Origin: Sediminibacterium goheungense
Lineage (GTDB): Bacteria > Bacteroidota > Bacteroidia > Chitinophagales > Chitinophagaceae
Assembly (NCBI RefSeq): GCF_004361915.1
Contig: NZ_SNWP01000012.1
Span: 124,001-188,000 of the forward strand
Direction of reading: 5' to 3'
DNA length: 64,000 nucleotides
Part shown: piece by piece, positions 42,670 through 51,941 of the stretch
Position numbering within the stretch: the stretch's first letter is position 1
Layout of the letters: every line of letters starts with the position of its first letter
Made by a program: the position numbers and the translations under genes
The notes under the pieces: model-generated
What the model saw: the letters and a program-made list of their open reading frames with translations, nothing else
Told to the model about the DNA's origin: nothing
Database searches by the model: none

Positions 42670-45600
42670 ACACTATCTGCTCTTTTTGTTTCAGTGCTTT
42701 TTTATAATCGCTCGGGAATACTTTAATAAAATTTTTCTGTTGGTTCTCAAAATCGTCCAGTATAAAACGTGCTACTGTGCTGTTTGTGTACGCATAGTGT
42801 TTTGTGATCATGCCGTGCAGAAAACTGATATCATCGGGTTCCAGTGGATCGAGTTCTACCATTTCCTTATTACATCTTTCGGCAAACAAGCCACTTGCAT
42901 TGTAGATATAGGCAATGCCGCCACTCATACCGGCTGCAAAATTTCTTCCGGTATCTCCCAGTATTACGGCTCGGCCACCGGTCATGTATTCGCAACCATG
43001 ATCACCCACGCCTTCTACCACTACATTGGCGCCGGAATTTCTCACTGCAAAACGTTCACCGGCTTTTCCCCTGATGAATGCTTCGCCCGATGTAGCGCCA
43101 TACAAAGCCACATTGCCAATAATGATATTTTCTTCCGGCACAAAGCTGGCTTGCTTATACGGGTATACAATCAGTTTAGCGCCACTCAGTCCCTTACCAA
43201 AATAATCATTGGCATCGCCTTCCAGTTCCAGTGTAATGCCTTTTGTATTGAAGGCACCAAAACTTTGTCCGGCTGTTCCGGTGAAATTGAAGTGAATGGT
43301 ATCATCCGGTAATCCTTCTGCGCGGTATATTTTGGTGATTTCATTGGAAAGAATAGTGCCTGCTGTTCGATCGGTATTTTTTATCGGCATCGATGCACTA
43401 ACAGGTTCTTTTCTTTCCAGTGCAGGTGCGGCAGCTTTTAATAATTTCCAGTCGAGTACCTCATTCAATCCATGGTCCTGTTCTTCCTGTTTGTATAATC
43501 CTGTATACAGTGATTCAGGTTCTTTGTACAATACGGCGGAAAGATCAAGCTTATCATATTTCCAGTGTGAAATATTGTCTCTCATTTCCAGTGCATCTAC
43601 CTGACCAATCATTTCATGGATGGTTCTGTATCCCAGTTCGGCCATGATTTCCCTGAGTTCCTGTGTAATGAATCTGAAGAAGTTTACCACATGATCCGGA
43701 TCGCCAGCAAATCTTTTTCTCAGTTCAGGATCCTGTGTGGCCACGCCAACGGGACAGGTATTCAGGTGGCATTTGCGCATCATGATACATCCTTCCACAA
43801 TTAAAGCAGCTGTGGCAACACCCCATTCTTCCGCACCCAATAAAGTGGCAATGGCAATATCACGACCCGTTTTCATTTGTCCGTCTGCCTGCACCACAAT
43901 ACGGCTCCTTAATTTATTCTTTACCAATGTCTGGTGTGTTTCTGCCAGTCCGAGTTCCCAGGGCAATCCGGCATGTTTGATGGAACTGATGGGGGATGCC
44001 CCTGTGCCACCATCATGTCCGGATATCAACACCACATCCGCTTTTGCTTTAGCCACGCCTGCTGCAATGGTGCCTACACCTGCTTTCGATACCAGCTTCA
44101 CATTGATGCGTGCCGCACGATTCGCATTTTTTAAATCGAAAATCAATTGTGCCAGGTCTTCAATAGAATAAATGTCATGGTGTGGTGGTGGTGATATCAA
44201 TCCAACACCGGGTGTGGCATGTCTGGTTTTACCAATCCATTCATCTACTTTATGTCCGGGTAATTGTCCACCTTCGCCTGGCTTGGCACCCTGTGCCATT
44301 TTAATTTGTAATTCATCGGCTTCCGTAAGGTATAAACTCGTAACGCCAAACCTGGCAGATGCCACCTGTTTAATCGAAGAGCGCATCGAGTCGCCATTGG
44401 CCAGTGGGGAATAACGTATTTCGTCTTCACCACCTTCGCCCGTATTGCTTTTGCCACCGAGCCGGTTCATCGCAATGGCCAGTGTGGTATGCGCTTCCCA
44501 GGAAATAGAACCGAACGACATAGCGCCGGTGGCAAATCTTTTGTAGATAGCTTCTGCTGGTTCTACTTCATCAATGGAAACGGATGGACGGTTTCTCTTG
44601 AACTGAAAGAGACTGCGCAGTGTACAGGCTTTCTCTGACTGATCGTTGATGAGTTTTGAATATTTCTTGAAGGTGTTATAATCGTTTGTTTTGGTAGCAT
44701 GTTGCAGAAGATGAATGGTCTGCGGATTAAAGAGATGAAATTCTCCTTTTCTTTTCCATTGGTACACACCACCTACCGGTAAACGATCAACCGGAATTTC
44801 TTTTTTACCAAAAGCAAAATAATGTTTGGCCAAAGTTTCCCTGGCAATTTCATCCAGTCCCATGCCCTCAATTCTTGAAGTGGCACCGGTGAAATAAATA
44901 TCCACTACTTTTTTATTCAGTCCGATGATTTCAAAAATCTGTGCACCCTGGTAGGATTGCAAGGTAGAGATACCCATTTTTGAAAACACTTTCAGCAAGC
45001 CTTCATTAACGGCTTTGATATAATTTTTCTTGAGGTAATCTGCATCCAGTGTTGTTTTGAGTTTACCGCTCAGTTTCATATCTCTGATAGAAGAGAGTGC
45101 GAGATAAGGGTTGATGGCGGTGGCACCAAAAGCAATTAGACAGGCGAAGTGATGCACTTCCCAAACATCACCCGCTTCTACAATGATGCCTACCTGACCA
45201 CGGTATCCTTTTCTGATAAGGTGGTGGTGTACGGCAGCAGTGGCGAGTAAGGAGGGCATGGGGGCGTGGTCCGAATCGATCGCCCGGTCTGTGAGGATGA
45301 TCACTTCAAAACCATCTTCCACCGCATCCACCGCATAACGGCAAAGCCTGTCCAGTCCTGCTTTTAATGAACCAGGCTTGCCATCGGCCCGAAAATAAGT
45401 CTGTAATGTTTTGGCCTGAAAAATGCCGGTATCAATACTGCGTATTTTCTCTAATTCATGATTGGTGAGTACGGGTTGTTTGAGTGCTACACTATGACAG
45501 GCCAGTGGATCCTCTACCAGCAGATTGCCATTACTGCCGGCAAAAGTAGCCAGTGACATTACCATGCGTTCGCGAATGGGATCGATGGGTGGGTTGGTTA

Positions 45601-47182
45601 CCTGTGCAAAGAGCTGTTTGAAATAACTGCTCAGGTGTTGTGGTTGATCGCTCAGAACAGCGAGGGGTGTGTCTGTGCCCATGGAGCCAATTGGTTCTTT
45701 GCCATCGAGTGCCATCGGTGCAATAATGGTATCCAGGTCCTCGGTTGAATAACCAAAAGCTTTCTGGTATTTGAATACCTGATCGTGTTCGAGGTGGGTG
45801 AACATAACACGTGGTTCCGGTAATTCCTCAAGTCTGATTTTATATTTATTCAACCATTCTGCATAAGGTTTCTGTGAACAGATTTGCTGCTTCAGTTCTT
45901 CATCGCTGATGATGCGTCCCTGCTCCATATCTACCACAAACATTTTACCGGGCTGCAGTCTGCCTTTTTCAATAATGGTGGCGGGATCAACAGGTAGTAC
46001 ACCTGTTTCGGAAGCCATGATGACACGGTCGTCGTTGGTTACACAGTATCGCGATGGACGTAACCCATTTCTGTCGAGTGTGGCACCTATTATTTTTCCA
46101 TCGGTAAAAGAAATGGAAGCGGGGCCATCCCATGGTTCCATCATACAGGCATGGTATTCGTAGAAAGCTTTTTTTACGGCATCCATTTCATCATTGCCAT
46201 CCCAGGCTTCGGGTATCAGCATCATCATTACATGTGGCAATGAGCGACCGGTAAGCGTGAGCAGTTCAATCATGTTATCGAGACAGGCCGAGTCGGATTG
46301 TCCGTTGGTAACGATCGGCAAGAGCATTTCCATTTCTTCTTTGCTGAAGAAAGGAGAGGTGAAGCCTTTTTCACTGGTACGTAACCAGTTGAGGTTACCC
46401 TGCAGTGTATTAATCTCGCCATTGTGCGCTATGTAACGGAAGGGTTGTGCCAGTTTCCAGGAAGGGAAGGTATTGGTAGCAAAACGGGAGTGTACCAGTC
46501 CGAATGCAGAAACCACTCTTTTATCGCTGAGGTCGGGGAAATAGCCCCTTACCTGTGTACTGGTGAGTTGTCCCTTATACACAATGGTTTTATAGGAAAG
46601 TGAAGCGAGGTAAAAACCGATCTCGTCTTTCTTAACGGTATTGTTGATGGTATGTGAAGCGTAATTGCGTAATACAAAAAGCTTGCGTTCAAATTCATCG
46701 GCCTGTGTAATATGGTCGGGACAGGCAATGAATACCTGTTCCATGACGGGCTCAACGGAGAGTGCTGTTTTGCCGATATCGGTGGTGTTAACGGGTACCT
46801 TGCGGTAGCAGAGAATGTCAAGTCCGAGTTTTTCTGCTGAGCGATTGAAAATATCGCGGCATTCTTCACGTAGTCTTAATTCTTTGGGGAAGAAGATGGT
46901 GCCAACGCCATACCTGCCTACGGAAGGTAGGTGAACGCCTTGTTTGATACATTCATCGAAGAAGAACTCATGGGGTATCTGTATCATGATACCGGCGCCA
47001 TCGCCCGTATTGCTTTCGCAGCCACAGGCGCCACGGTGTTCCATGTTTTCCAGCACGGTAAGGGCATCTGTGATGTGCTGGTGCGATTTACTACCCTTGA
47101 TATTTGCTACGAACCCAATGCCACATGCATCATGTTCAAAGCTTGGGTCATACAAACCCTGGCTGTTTCTTGAAACAAGCAT
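42662..47182 (-). CDS. gltB: glutamate synthase large subunit
   Basis: GltB makes two glutamates from glutamine and 2-oxoglutarate. The 1506-residue protein begins with a 19-residue propeptide before Cys20 (EHDACGIGF), the N-terminal nucleophile of the class II glutamine amidotransferase domain. Then come the central and FMN domains (KPGEGGQLPGHKV, LISGHDGGTGASPISSIKH), the [3Fe-4S] cysteines in CIMMRKCHLNTCPVG, and the GXGXG beta-helix (MTGGRAVILGDTGRN). ATG 47182 is preferred over TTG 47188. A near-palindrome AACGAACGTTTGTT lies 159 nt upstream. Co-oriented with gltD and amt. Confidence 0.96.
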   Translation of the reverse strand: MLVSRNSQGLYDPSFEHDACGIGFVANIKGSKSHQHITDALTVLENMEHRGACGCESNTGDGAGIMIQIPHEFFFDECIKQGVHLPSVGRYGVGTIFFPKELRLREECRDIFNRSAEKLGLDILCYRKVPVNTTDIGKTALSVEPVMEQVFIACPDHITQADEFERKLFVLRNYASHTINNTVKKDEIGFYLASLSYKTIVYKGQLTSTQVRGYFPDLSDKRVVSAFGLVHSRFATNTFPSWKLAQPFRYIAHNGEINTLQGNLNWLRTSEKGFTSPFFSKEEMEMLLPIVTNGQSDSACLDNMIELLTLTGRSLPHVMMMLIPEAWDGNDEMDAVKKAFYEYHACMMEPWDGPASISFTDGKIIGATLDRNGLRPSRYCVTNDDRVIMASETGVLPVDPATIIEKGRLQPGKMFVVDMEQGRIISDEELKQQICSQKPYAEWLNKYKIRLEELPEPRVMFTHLEHDQVFKYQKAFGYSTEDLDTIIAPMALDGKEPIGSMGTDTPLAVLSDQPQHLSSYFKQLFAQVTNPPIDPIRERMVMSLATFAGSNGNLLVEDPLACHSVALKQPVLTNHELEKIRSIDTGIFQAKTLQTYFRADGKPGSLKAGLDRLCRYAVDAVEDGFEVIILTDRAIDSDHAPMPSLLATAAVHHHLIRKGYRGQVGIIVEAGDVWEVHHFACLIAFGATAINPYLALSSIRDMKLSGKLKTTLDADYLKKNYIKAVNEGLLKVFSKMGISTLQSYQGAQIFEIIGLNKKVVDIYFTGATSRIEGMGLDEIARETLAKHYFAFGKKEIPVDRLPVGGVYQWKRKGEFHLFNPQTIHLLQHATKTNDYNTFKKYSKLINDQSEKACTLRSLFQFKRNRPSVSIDEVEPAEAIYKRFATGAMSFGSISWEAHTTLAIAMNRLGGKSNTGEGGEDEIRYSPLANGDSMRSSIKQVASARFGVTSLYLTEADELQIKMAQGAKPGEGGQLPGHKVDEWIGKTRHATPGVGLISPPPHHDIYSIEDLAQLIFDLKNANRAARINVKLVSKAGVGTIAAGVAKAKADVVLISGHDGGTGASPISSIKHAGLPWELGLAETHQTLVKNKLRSRIVVQADGQMKTGRDIAIATLLGAEEWGVATAALIVEGCIMMRKCHLNTCPVGVATQDPELRKRFAGDPDHVVNFFRFITQELREIMAELGYRTIHEMIGQVDALEMRDNISHWKYDKLDLSAVLYKEPESLYTGLYKQEEQDHGLNEVLDWKLLKAAAPALERKEPVSASMPIKNTDRTAGTILSNEITKIYRAEGLPDDTIHFNFTGTAGQSFGAFNTKGITLELEGDANDYFGKGLSGAKLIVYPYKQASFVPEENIIIGNVALYGATSGEAFIRGKAGERFAVRNSGANVVVEGVGDHGCEYMTGGRAVILGDTGRNFAAGMSGGIAYIYNASGLFAERCNKEMVELDPLEPDDISFLHGMITKHYAYTNSTVARFILDDFENQQKNFIKVFPSDYKKALKQKEQIVYS

Positions 47183-47188
47183 TTGCAA

Positions 47189-47865
47189 CCGAATTAAAGT
47201 TCAGGAAATAGAATGGCAGGCAATCGGTACTAAATTAATTAAAAAAATGAAGATTTTGAAATAAGTTATTCAGTAAATGTGAATATTGATTGAATTTTAT
47301 TCAAAATTGATCCATATTTATCGAATATTGTTCATTTTAAAACGAACGTTTGTTCTTTTTTGTAAAAATCAATGAAATGCAGAATGCCTTTCTTTCTTCC
47401 CTTCTCACTGCAAAAAAACTGAGTAGTTAGTAAGCGCTGCCTATTCAAAATGTTTTCGCAGGGAGAAAGGTAGAAGGAGAGAAGGGGAAGATTGAATAAC
47501 CCACTTCGAAATTGGATATTCAGTAAGGAATTAAGTGTTTTATTTTCAAAGTCTATTCAATAAATGCATTCCCTCCGTTTACTTTTTTGTCTTGACACAA
47601 AAAAGTAACAAAAAAAGTCAAGGCTGTCGAAAAAAAGCTAAAATTCATTTCATTACGCTACAATGGATGAAGTCTAAAGCTAGAAAGTTATTTCTTTTTT
47701 TTAGCGAAGCTGTGCATCAGCTTTTGTATAAAGCCAGCCATCATCCATTGCTTAACGCTTCATTCCATGAATTTCTTAACGCTTTTTTTCTTAGGCCGGA
47801 GCTTACTACTTTTCAATATTGCATTTGGCGCTATTCTACTAAATCCAATATGTATTATTCGTTAT
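47189..47865. other. gene-free region upstream of gltB with repeats
   Basis: No supported gene in 677 nt. It holds a 14-bp near-palindrome at 47341-47354 (possible operator), the inverted element at 47394-47475, and a 12-bp hairpin TTACTTTTTTGT/ACAAAAAAGTAA (47579-47608) with a second CTTGAC/GTCAAG pairing. After that the sequence is AT-rich with an unlikely ORF. Confidence 0.6.
47394..47475. repeat. diverged copy of the TTCTTCCCTTCTC inverted element
   Basis: 47394-47416 and 47453-47475 are imperfect complements. Left arm differs by one base from that at 33744-33766, the right arm by several. The middle part differs completely. Confidence 0.6.
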
Positions 47866-48690
47866 TCATTCGCCTTTGTAAACAAAGTAATGTTCGGGGA
47901 AGGCGAATGATGGGGCTGTATTTTTGGCGAAGATGCCATATACGGTGCTGCCGGTGCCGGTCATGGATGCGTAGAGGGCGCCTTTTTCGTAGAACTGGTC
48001 TCTGATAGATTGAATTTCAGGATAGGCCTGCATAACAGGTGCTTCAAAATCGTTGCTGAGCAGGTTGCGCCAGCTATCTACCGGCTGCTGTATAATATCC
48101 TTACAAGCATGTTTAGGTGCTGAAGGTTGTATTTGTGAAAAGGCCCATCCGGTAGGTACATGTATGCCCGGATTCACGAGTACAAAATAATAAGCTGATA
48201 AGTCTAATGTAATATTTTCAAGTTGCTCACCCCGCCCGGTTGCATAACTGGCTTTGTTGCGGATAAAAAACGGACAATCACTACCCAGCTGTAATGCATA
48301 ACTGATGAGTTGCTCTTCCTGTAAACCCAGATTGAATTGCTGGTTAAGCATGGTCAATGTAAAAGCACCATCGGCACTGCCGCCGCCCAATCCGGCACCC
48401 ATGGGAATATGTTTATGCAGGTGCATCGTAATGGGTGGTAGTTCAGGAAAATCTTTTTTGAGCAGGTGCCAGGCTTTGCTGCAAAGGTTGTTTTGCATAT
48501 CTCCGGCAATGGGGAGTCCGGTGCAGGTAAACGTTACATCACCCTCACTACCGGTACCACGTATAATTTCCAATGCATCCCTTAAACCTGCAACAGGATA
48601 AAACACTGTCTCCAGATCATGGTACCCATCCTCCCTTTTTCGGATAATATTCAGCCCAAGGTTGATTTTAGCGTTAGGGAAGGAAAGCAT
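47866..48690 (-). CDS. ispE: 4-diphosphocytidyl-2-C-methyl-D-erythritol kinase
   Basis: GHMP kinase of the non-mevalonate isoprenoid pathway. The 274-residue protein starts FPNAKINLGLNI, with EDGYHDLETVF and the ATP-binding PMGAGLGGGSADGAFTL (about residues 94-110), and ends with the GTGSTVYGIF motif. Length is typical. No other MEP pathway genes are nearby. GGTGAAT heptamers lie directly upstream of its start. Confidence 0.93.
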   Translation of the reverse strand: MLSFPNAKINLGLNIIRKREDGYHDLETVFYPVAGLRDALEIIRGTGSEGDVTFTCTGLPIAGDMQNNLCSKAWHLLKKDFPELPPITMHLHKHIPMGAGLGGGSADGAFTLTMLNQQFNLGLQEEQLISYALQLGSDCPFFIRNKASYATGRGEQLENITLDLSAYYFVLVNPGIHVPTGWAFSQIQPSAPKHACKDIIQQPVDSWRNLLSNDFEAPVMQAYPEIQSIRDQFYEKGALYASMTGTGSTVYGIFAKNTAPSFAFPEHYFVYKGE

Positions 48691-48694
48691 GGGG

Positions 48695-48960
48695 GTGAAT
48701 GGTCAATGGTGAATGGTGAATGGAATTCAAAATGCAAAAGTCAAAATTCAAAAAGCAAAATTCAAAAACAAAAAGTCTCAAAGCCCTATCGGGTAAAAGC
48801 CCTGTCAAACATAGATCACAACCCTACGTAAATCATTCATACATCCCAAATCTGCGATCTGCCATCTGACATTCAAATCCGACATCCGCCATCCTACATC
48901 AGACATCCAAATCTGCGATCTGCCATCTGCCATCTGAGATCTTACATCTGCGATCTGCGG
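48695..48960. repeat. three different heptamer families in tandem
   Basis: GGTGAAT/GGTCAAT units (48695-48724), AAAATTC/AAAGTCA units (48725-48780) and ATCTGCC/ATCTGAC/ATCCGAC units (48848-48960) follow one another, each in one orientation only. The last array reaches into the 3' end of the bifunctional nuclease gene. No gene lies between ispE and that gene. Confidence 0.7.
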
Positions 48961-49538
48961 TTCATCTCGTCCCTGATGGCAATGGCCCTGATATAGTCTT
49001 CGTGTTCGAGTACATCATTCAGCAGGTTCTGGAGTTCTTCGAGACTCATGCTGCTGAGGTCTTCACGGCCGGCTGTATTGTCTTCGGCACCAACGGCTTC
49101 GGCTTTTTGTTTTTTGCCGGTGCCTCCGTCTTCCATGAGTATACCTGCATTTTCCAGGATATGCTCATAGGTGTAAATGGGACAGCCAAAACGAACGGCC
49201 AGTGCCAGGGCATCGCTGGTGCGGCTGTCGATTTCTACCGTATCGTGTTCGGTGAAGCAAACCAGTTTTGAGTAGAAGATACCTTCCTGCAGATCGCTGA
49301 TGATGATTTCCTGCAGTTCAACATTAAAGGCATTCATGAAATTTTTCATGAGGTCGTGGGTAAGCGGGCGGCTGGGCTGCATATGCTCCAATGCCACTGC
49401 AATAGCCTGTGCCTCAAAGCCACCAATTACAATGGGAAGTCTTCTTAAACCATTGGTTTCGCCCAACACCACCGCATAAGAATGGGTTTGTGTAATACTG
49501 TGCGAAAGGGCCACTATTTCCAGTTCTATCTTTTTCAT
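48942..49538 (-). CDS. bifunctional nuclease (BFN) family protein with UVR motif
   Basis: The 198-residue protein has the BFN/DUF151 domain (about residues 1-130: VVLGETNGLRRLPIVIGGFE, IDSRTSDALALAVRFGCPIY) and a UVR-like helix pair at the C-terminus (LEELQNLLNDVLEHEDYIRA). BFN proteins have reported RNase/DNase activity in plants; the bacterial role is uncertain. ATG 49538 is preferred over GTG 49547. The last codons (SQM, stop) coincide with ATCTGCC heptamers, so the true ancestral end was probably a few residues shorter. Confidence 0.88.
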   Translation of the reverse strand: MKKIELEIVALSHSITQTHSYAVVLGETNGLRRLPIVIGGFEAQAIAVALEHMQPSRPLTHDLMKNFMNAFNVELQEIIISDLQEGIFYSKLVCFTEHDTVEIDSRTSDALALAVRFGCPIYTYEHILENAGILMEDGGTGKKQKAEAVGAEDNTAGREDLSSMSLEELQNLLNDVLEHEDYIRAIAIRDEMNRRSQM

Positions 49539-49620
49539 AGACCACACGAAAATAAATCAATTTAGTGTAACTAGGTCAGGTTGCTCTTTTACCCTTCCGG
49601 CAACCCGTTCAGCAAAGGGG

Positions 49621-49914
49621 TTAAAAAGGCTTTTCTGATCTGATTTTTTTGTCGAACAGAAAAGTACCGAAGGGAAAGAAAGCAGCCAGAAAGGCCCATA
49701 CCAGCATGCTGAATGGCCAGCCCTTTTCTTCTCTTACCATATAAGCCAGCCAGCAGTAGGCAATAAAAAGAATGCCATGAATCCAGCCGGTAAATTTTAC
49801 GGCCTCGGGAAGATTGGCAAAATATTTTAAGGGCATGGCAATGCCTAACAATACGAGCAGGGAAATACCTTCTGCAATACCGATTTTCCGGAAAAGGGGT
49901 AGTGATGATGACAT
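49621..49914 (-). CDS. DUF3817 membrane protein
   Basis: The 97-residue product starts MSSSLPLFRKIGIAEGISLL and has three predicted helices (about residues 11-30, 43-62 and 69-88), with the conserved GIAEGISLLVLLGIAMPLKY and WIHGILFIAYCW blocks of DUF3817. Function unknown. ATG 49914 is preferred: the longer reading adds residues that do not fit the family, and a near -7 box (TTTCTTTG) ends 4 nt before this ATG. Divergent from the cupin gene. Confidence 0.85.
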   Translation of the reverse strand: MSSSLPLFRKIGIAEGISLLVLLGIAMPLKYFANLPEAVKFTGWIHGILFIAYCWLAYMVREEKGWPFSMLVWAFLAAFFPFGTFLFDKKIRSEKPF

Positions 49915-49988
49915 AGTGCAAAGAAACAACAAAGATGGCTTGTAAAGAACGGTTTCAGATGCTGTAACTTGCAGGTAAAATAATTTGT

Positions 49989-50315
49989 ATGCCACTGGTT
50001 GAACTCAACTCCATTACCCCCAAAGAAATTGTACCCGGTTATAGTGCCCGTTTTATTCATACGGAAAACATGACTTTCTCTTACCTCGATGTAAAAGCAG
50101 GCTCTGCCCTTAAAGAACATTCTCATCCGCATGAGCAGGTGGCCCATGTACTGGAAGGCAGGTTTCAGCTTACGCTGGCCGGAGAGCCCATTGAGTTTGG
50201 TACGGGTGAAGTAATGGTGATACCCTCGAATGTACCCCATTCGGGTCTGGCCATTACAGATTGTAAACTGCTGGATGTATTTCATCCGGTACGTGAAGAT
50301 TACCGGGCCTTATAA
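49989..50315 (+). CDS. cupin domain protein
   Basis: The 108-residue single-domain cupin has metal-ligand motif 1 in EHSHPHEQVAHVLEG (about residues 41-55) and motif 2 around PSNVPHSGLAI with the second histidine. Such small cupins bind a metal and have diverse roles. It starts 12 nt before the SDR gene end of its own pair: the SDR follows after 11 nt, indicating an operon, possibly with related substrates. Confidence 0.85.
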   Translation: MPLVELNSITPKEIVPGYSARFIHTENMTFSYLDVKAGSALKEHSHPHEQVAHVLEGRFQLTLAGEPIEFGTGEVMVIPSNVPHSGLAITDCKLLDVFHPVREDYRAL

Positions 50316-50326
50316 AAAACAAAAAC

Positions 50327-51115
50327 ATGAATCTTGATCTTACCGGAAAAACAGCATTGGTATGTGGCGCTTCACAAGGGCTGGGCGCGGCCGTAGCGCA
50401 TGAACTGGCACTGATGGGTGCGAATGTATACCTGCTGGCACGTAATGAAGCAAACCTGAAAGCCGTATTGCATTCATTGGATACGGCTTTACAACAGCAG
50501 CATGGCTATTTTGTGGCCGATACCAGTGAACCTTCGGCTGTGGCATCGCTGATCAGCGATTTTCTCTCTAAGGGACATACGATTGATATACTGGTAAACA
50601 ATAGTGGCGGACCTGCATCGGGTCCCTTGTTGCAAACAAATGTGGAAGATCTGGAAAAAGGTTTCCGTTCTCACTTGCTTACCGCGCATACACTGGCGCA
50701 GTTGGTAGTGCCCGGAATGCAGGCCAAAGGTTTTGGCAGGATCATCAATATTGTTTCTACCTCGGTTAAACAACCCATTAATGGGTTGGGTATTTCCAAT
50801 ACCGTAAGGGCAGCGGTTGCCAACTGGGCCAAAACCCTGGCCAATGAGATAGGGAAGTATGGCATCACGGTAAACAATGTGTTGCCCGGTTATACCAAAA
50901 CCGATCGTCTGGATTATTTATTTGGTAAACAGGCTGCAGATGCGGGTACTTCTGTGGATGCCATTGTAGATAAAACGGTGGCCATGATTCCTGCCGGCAG
51001 GCTGGGAGAGCCGGAAGAGTTTGCAGCAGCTGTGGCTTTTCTCTGCTCGCCTGCAGCGGCTTATATCAATGGGATTAATTTGCCGGTGGATGGGGGAAGG
51101 ACGGGGAGTTTGTGA
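50327..51115 (+). CDS. SDR family oxidoreductase lacking the canonical YxxxK
   Basis: The 262-residue Rossmann protein has the cofactor motif TALVCGASQGLGAAVA (about residues 8-23), NNSGG (structural NNAG variant), and a C-terminal LPVDGGRTGSL typical of 3-oxoacyl-ACP reductase-like SDRs. At the active-site position, where YxxxK is normal, the sequence reads ISNTVRAAVANWAK, so the Tyr and Lys are absent. This matches an atypical SDR subgroup. Reaction unknown. It follows the cupin by 11 nt and ends at a rho-independent terminator. Confidence 0.85.
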   Translation: MNLDLTGKTALVCGASQGLGAAVAHELALMGANVYLLARNEANLKAVLHSLDTALQQQHGYFVADTSEPSAVASLISDFLSKGHTIDILVNNSGGPASGPLLQTNVEDLEKGFRSHLLTAHTLAQLVVPGMQAKGFGRIINIVSTSVKQPINGLGISNTVRAAVANWAKTLANEIGKYGITVNNVLPGYTKTDRLDYLFGKQAADAGTSVDAIVDKTVAMIPAGRLGEPEEFAAAVAFLCSPAAAYINGINLPVDGGRTGSL

Positions 51116-51149
51116 GATGGTTTTTCAACTTATACATAGATAGTGATGG

Positions 51150-51189
51150 ATTGGTGAAATAGTAAAAATGCTGTTTCGCCAATTTTTTT
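51150..51189 (+). terminator. rho-independent terminator after the SDR gene
   Basis: ATTGGTGAAATAG (51150-51162) pairs with CTGTTTCGCCAAT (51171-51183) with two wobble pairs, followed by six further T. It lies 34 nt after the SDR stop and isolates the AT-rich island downstream. Confidence 0.85.
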
Positions 51190-51261
51190 ATGCCTTTGAT
51201 AATCATGACTATATAAAATTGCTGCAATGGGTTTTAAGTGGGAAGTTTCGTAAATTTACTA

Positions 51262-51268
51262 GTTGGGC
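51262..51268 (+). other. GTTRRRY-type core motif before the island
   Basis: GTTGGGC fits the integron core consensus GTTRRRY and lies 24 nt before the ATG at 51292, the distance expected at the start of a gene cassette. No convincing paired arm precedes it, so this could be chance. Confidence 0.3.
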
Positions 51269-51291
51269 GATATGTTTAACCACGATATAAA

Positions 51292-51933
51292 ATGAGTAAA
51301 ATCGAATTTATCCCATTAATAGAACTTCCAACTATAAAAGACAAGGATAACGGAAGCGGACCATCTGGAACTTCAAAGACCAATACATTTGAATCGGATT
51401 TATATCAGCAAAAATTACTTTCGAAAAGCTACAAAAGAATACCAGCCCCTATTTCAAAAGGGGTTTATCAATACTGCCTTTTTGATATCGAACTGGATGA
51501 CTTAGAAGCTGTAATTAAACTTCACATATCGGATACCGAAATTAATCAATCCTGTTCTTTATTTGGTGGATATGCGATTTCCGTTGATGACAATATCGAA
51601 CTTTATCCGCAATGTTGTGGGCTTTTGGAAGAAATTCAGTACTGGAAAACTATTTTAAAAAGTGACTTTGAAGATTTCTATTTGTTACAATGCCATCCAT
51701 CACCTCTAATTTCAAAAAGGGGTACCGAAATAATAATTCAATGTAAAGACGAATCAGAAGCTTTTTGGCCTTTGACAATAAAGGAAATAATAAAACTAGA
51801 CTACTTAAAAACGAGGGCGGCGTTGGTTACTCTTATTAAAAAACTTGAAAGATTCTCAAATAAACTGAATTCCTTGTCTGAAAAATTTGGAGTTACAAAT
51901 ATATCCGACATTTTAATTTGGGGTAAGCTCTAA
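51292..51933 (+). CDS. unknown protein in cassette-like setting
   Basis: The 213-residue cytosolic protein has no signal peptide and no recognised motif. The DNA is AT-rich and lysine codons are frequent, unlike the core genes upstream. It is followed by a long attC-like hairpin (51942-52103) and by a SUFU-domain gene on the same strand. A role as an immunity-type or cassette protein is an inference from position only. Confidence 0.6.
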   Translation: MSKIEFIPLIELPTIKDKDNGSGPSGTSKTNTFESDLYQQKLLSKSYKRIPAPISKGVYQYCLFDIELDDLEAVIKLHISDTEINQSCSLFGGYAISVDDNIELYPQCCGLLEEIQYWKTILKSDFEDFYLLQCHPSPLISKRGTEIIIQCKDESEAFWPLTIKEIIKLDYLKTRAALVTLIKKLERFSNKLNSLSEKFGVTNISDILIWGKL

Positions 51934-51941
51934 AACACATC

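Noticed and set aside
42686..43312. 208-residue ORF antisense to gltB
   Set aside because: Fully inside a conserved gene; Cys/His/Phe-rich shadow composition.
47535..48005. 156-residue plus-strand ORF upstream of and overlapping ispE
   Set aside because: Its first part is AT-rich repeat DNA, including the ACTTTTTTGT hairpin, and its end is antisense to ispE. Composition is not protein-like and no start signals are present.
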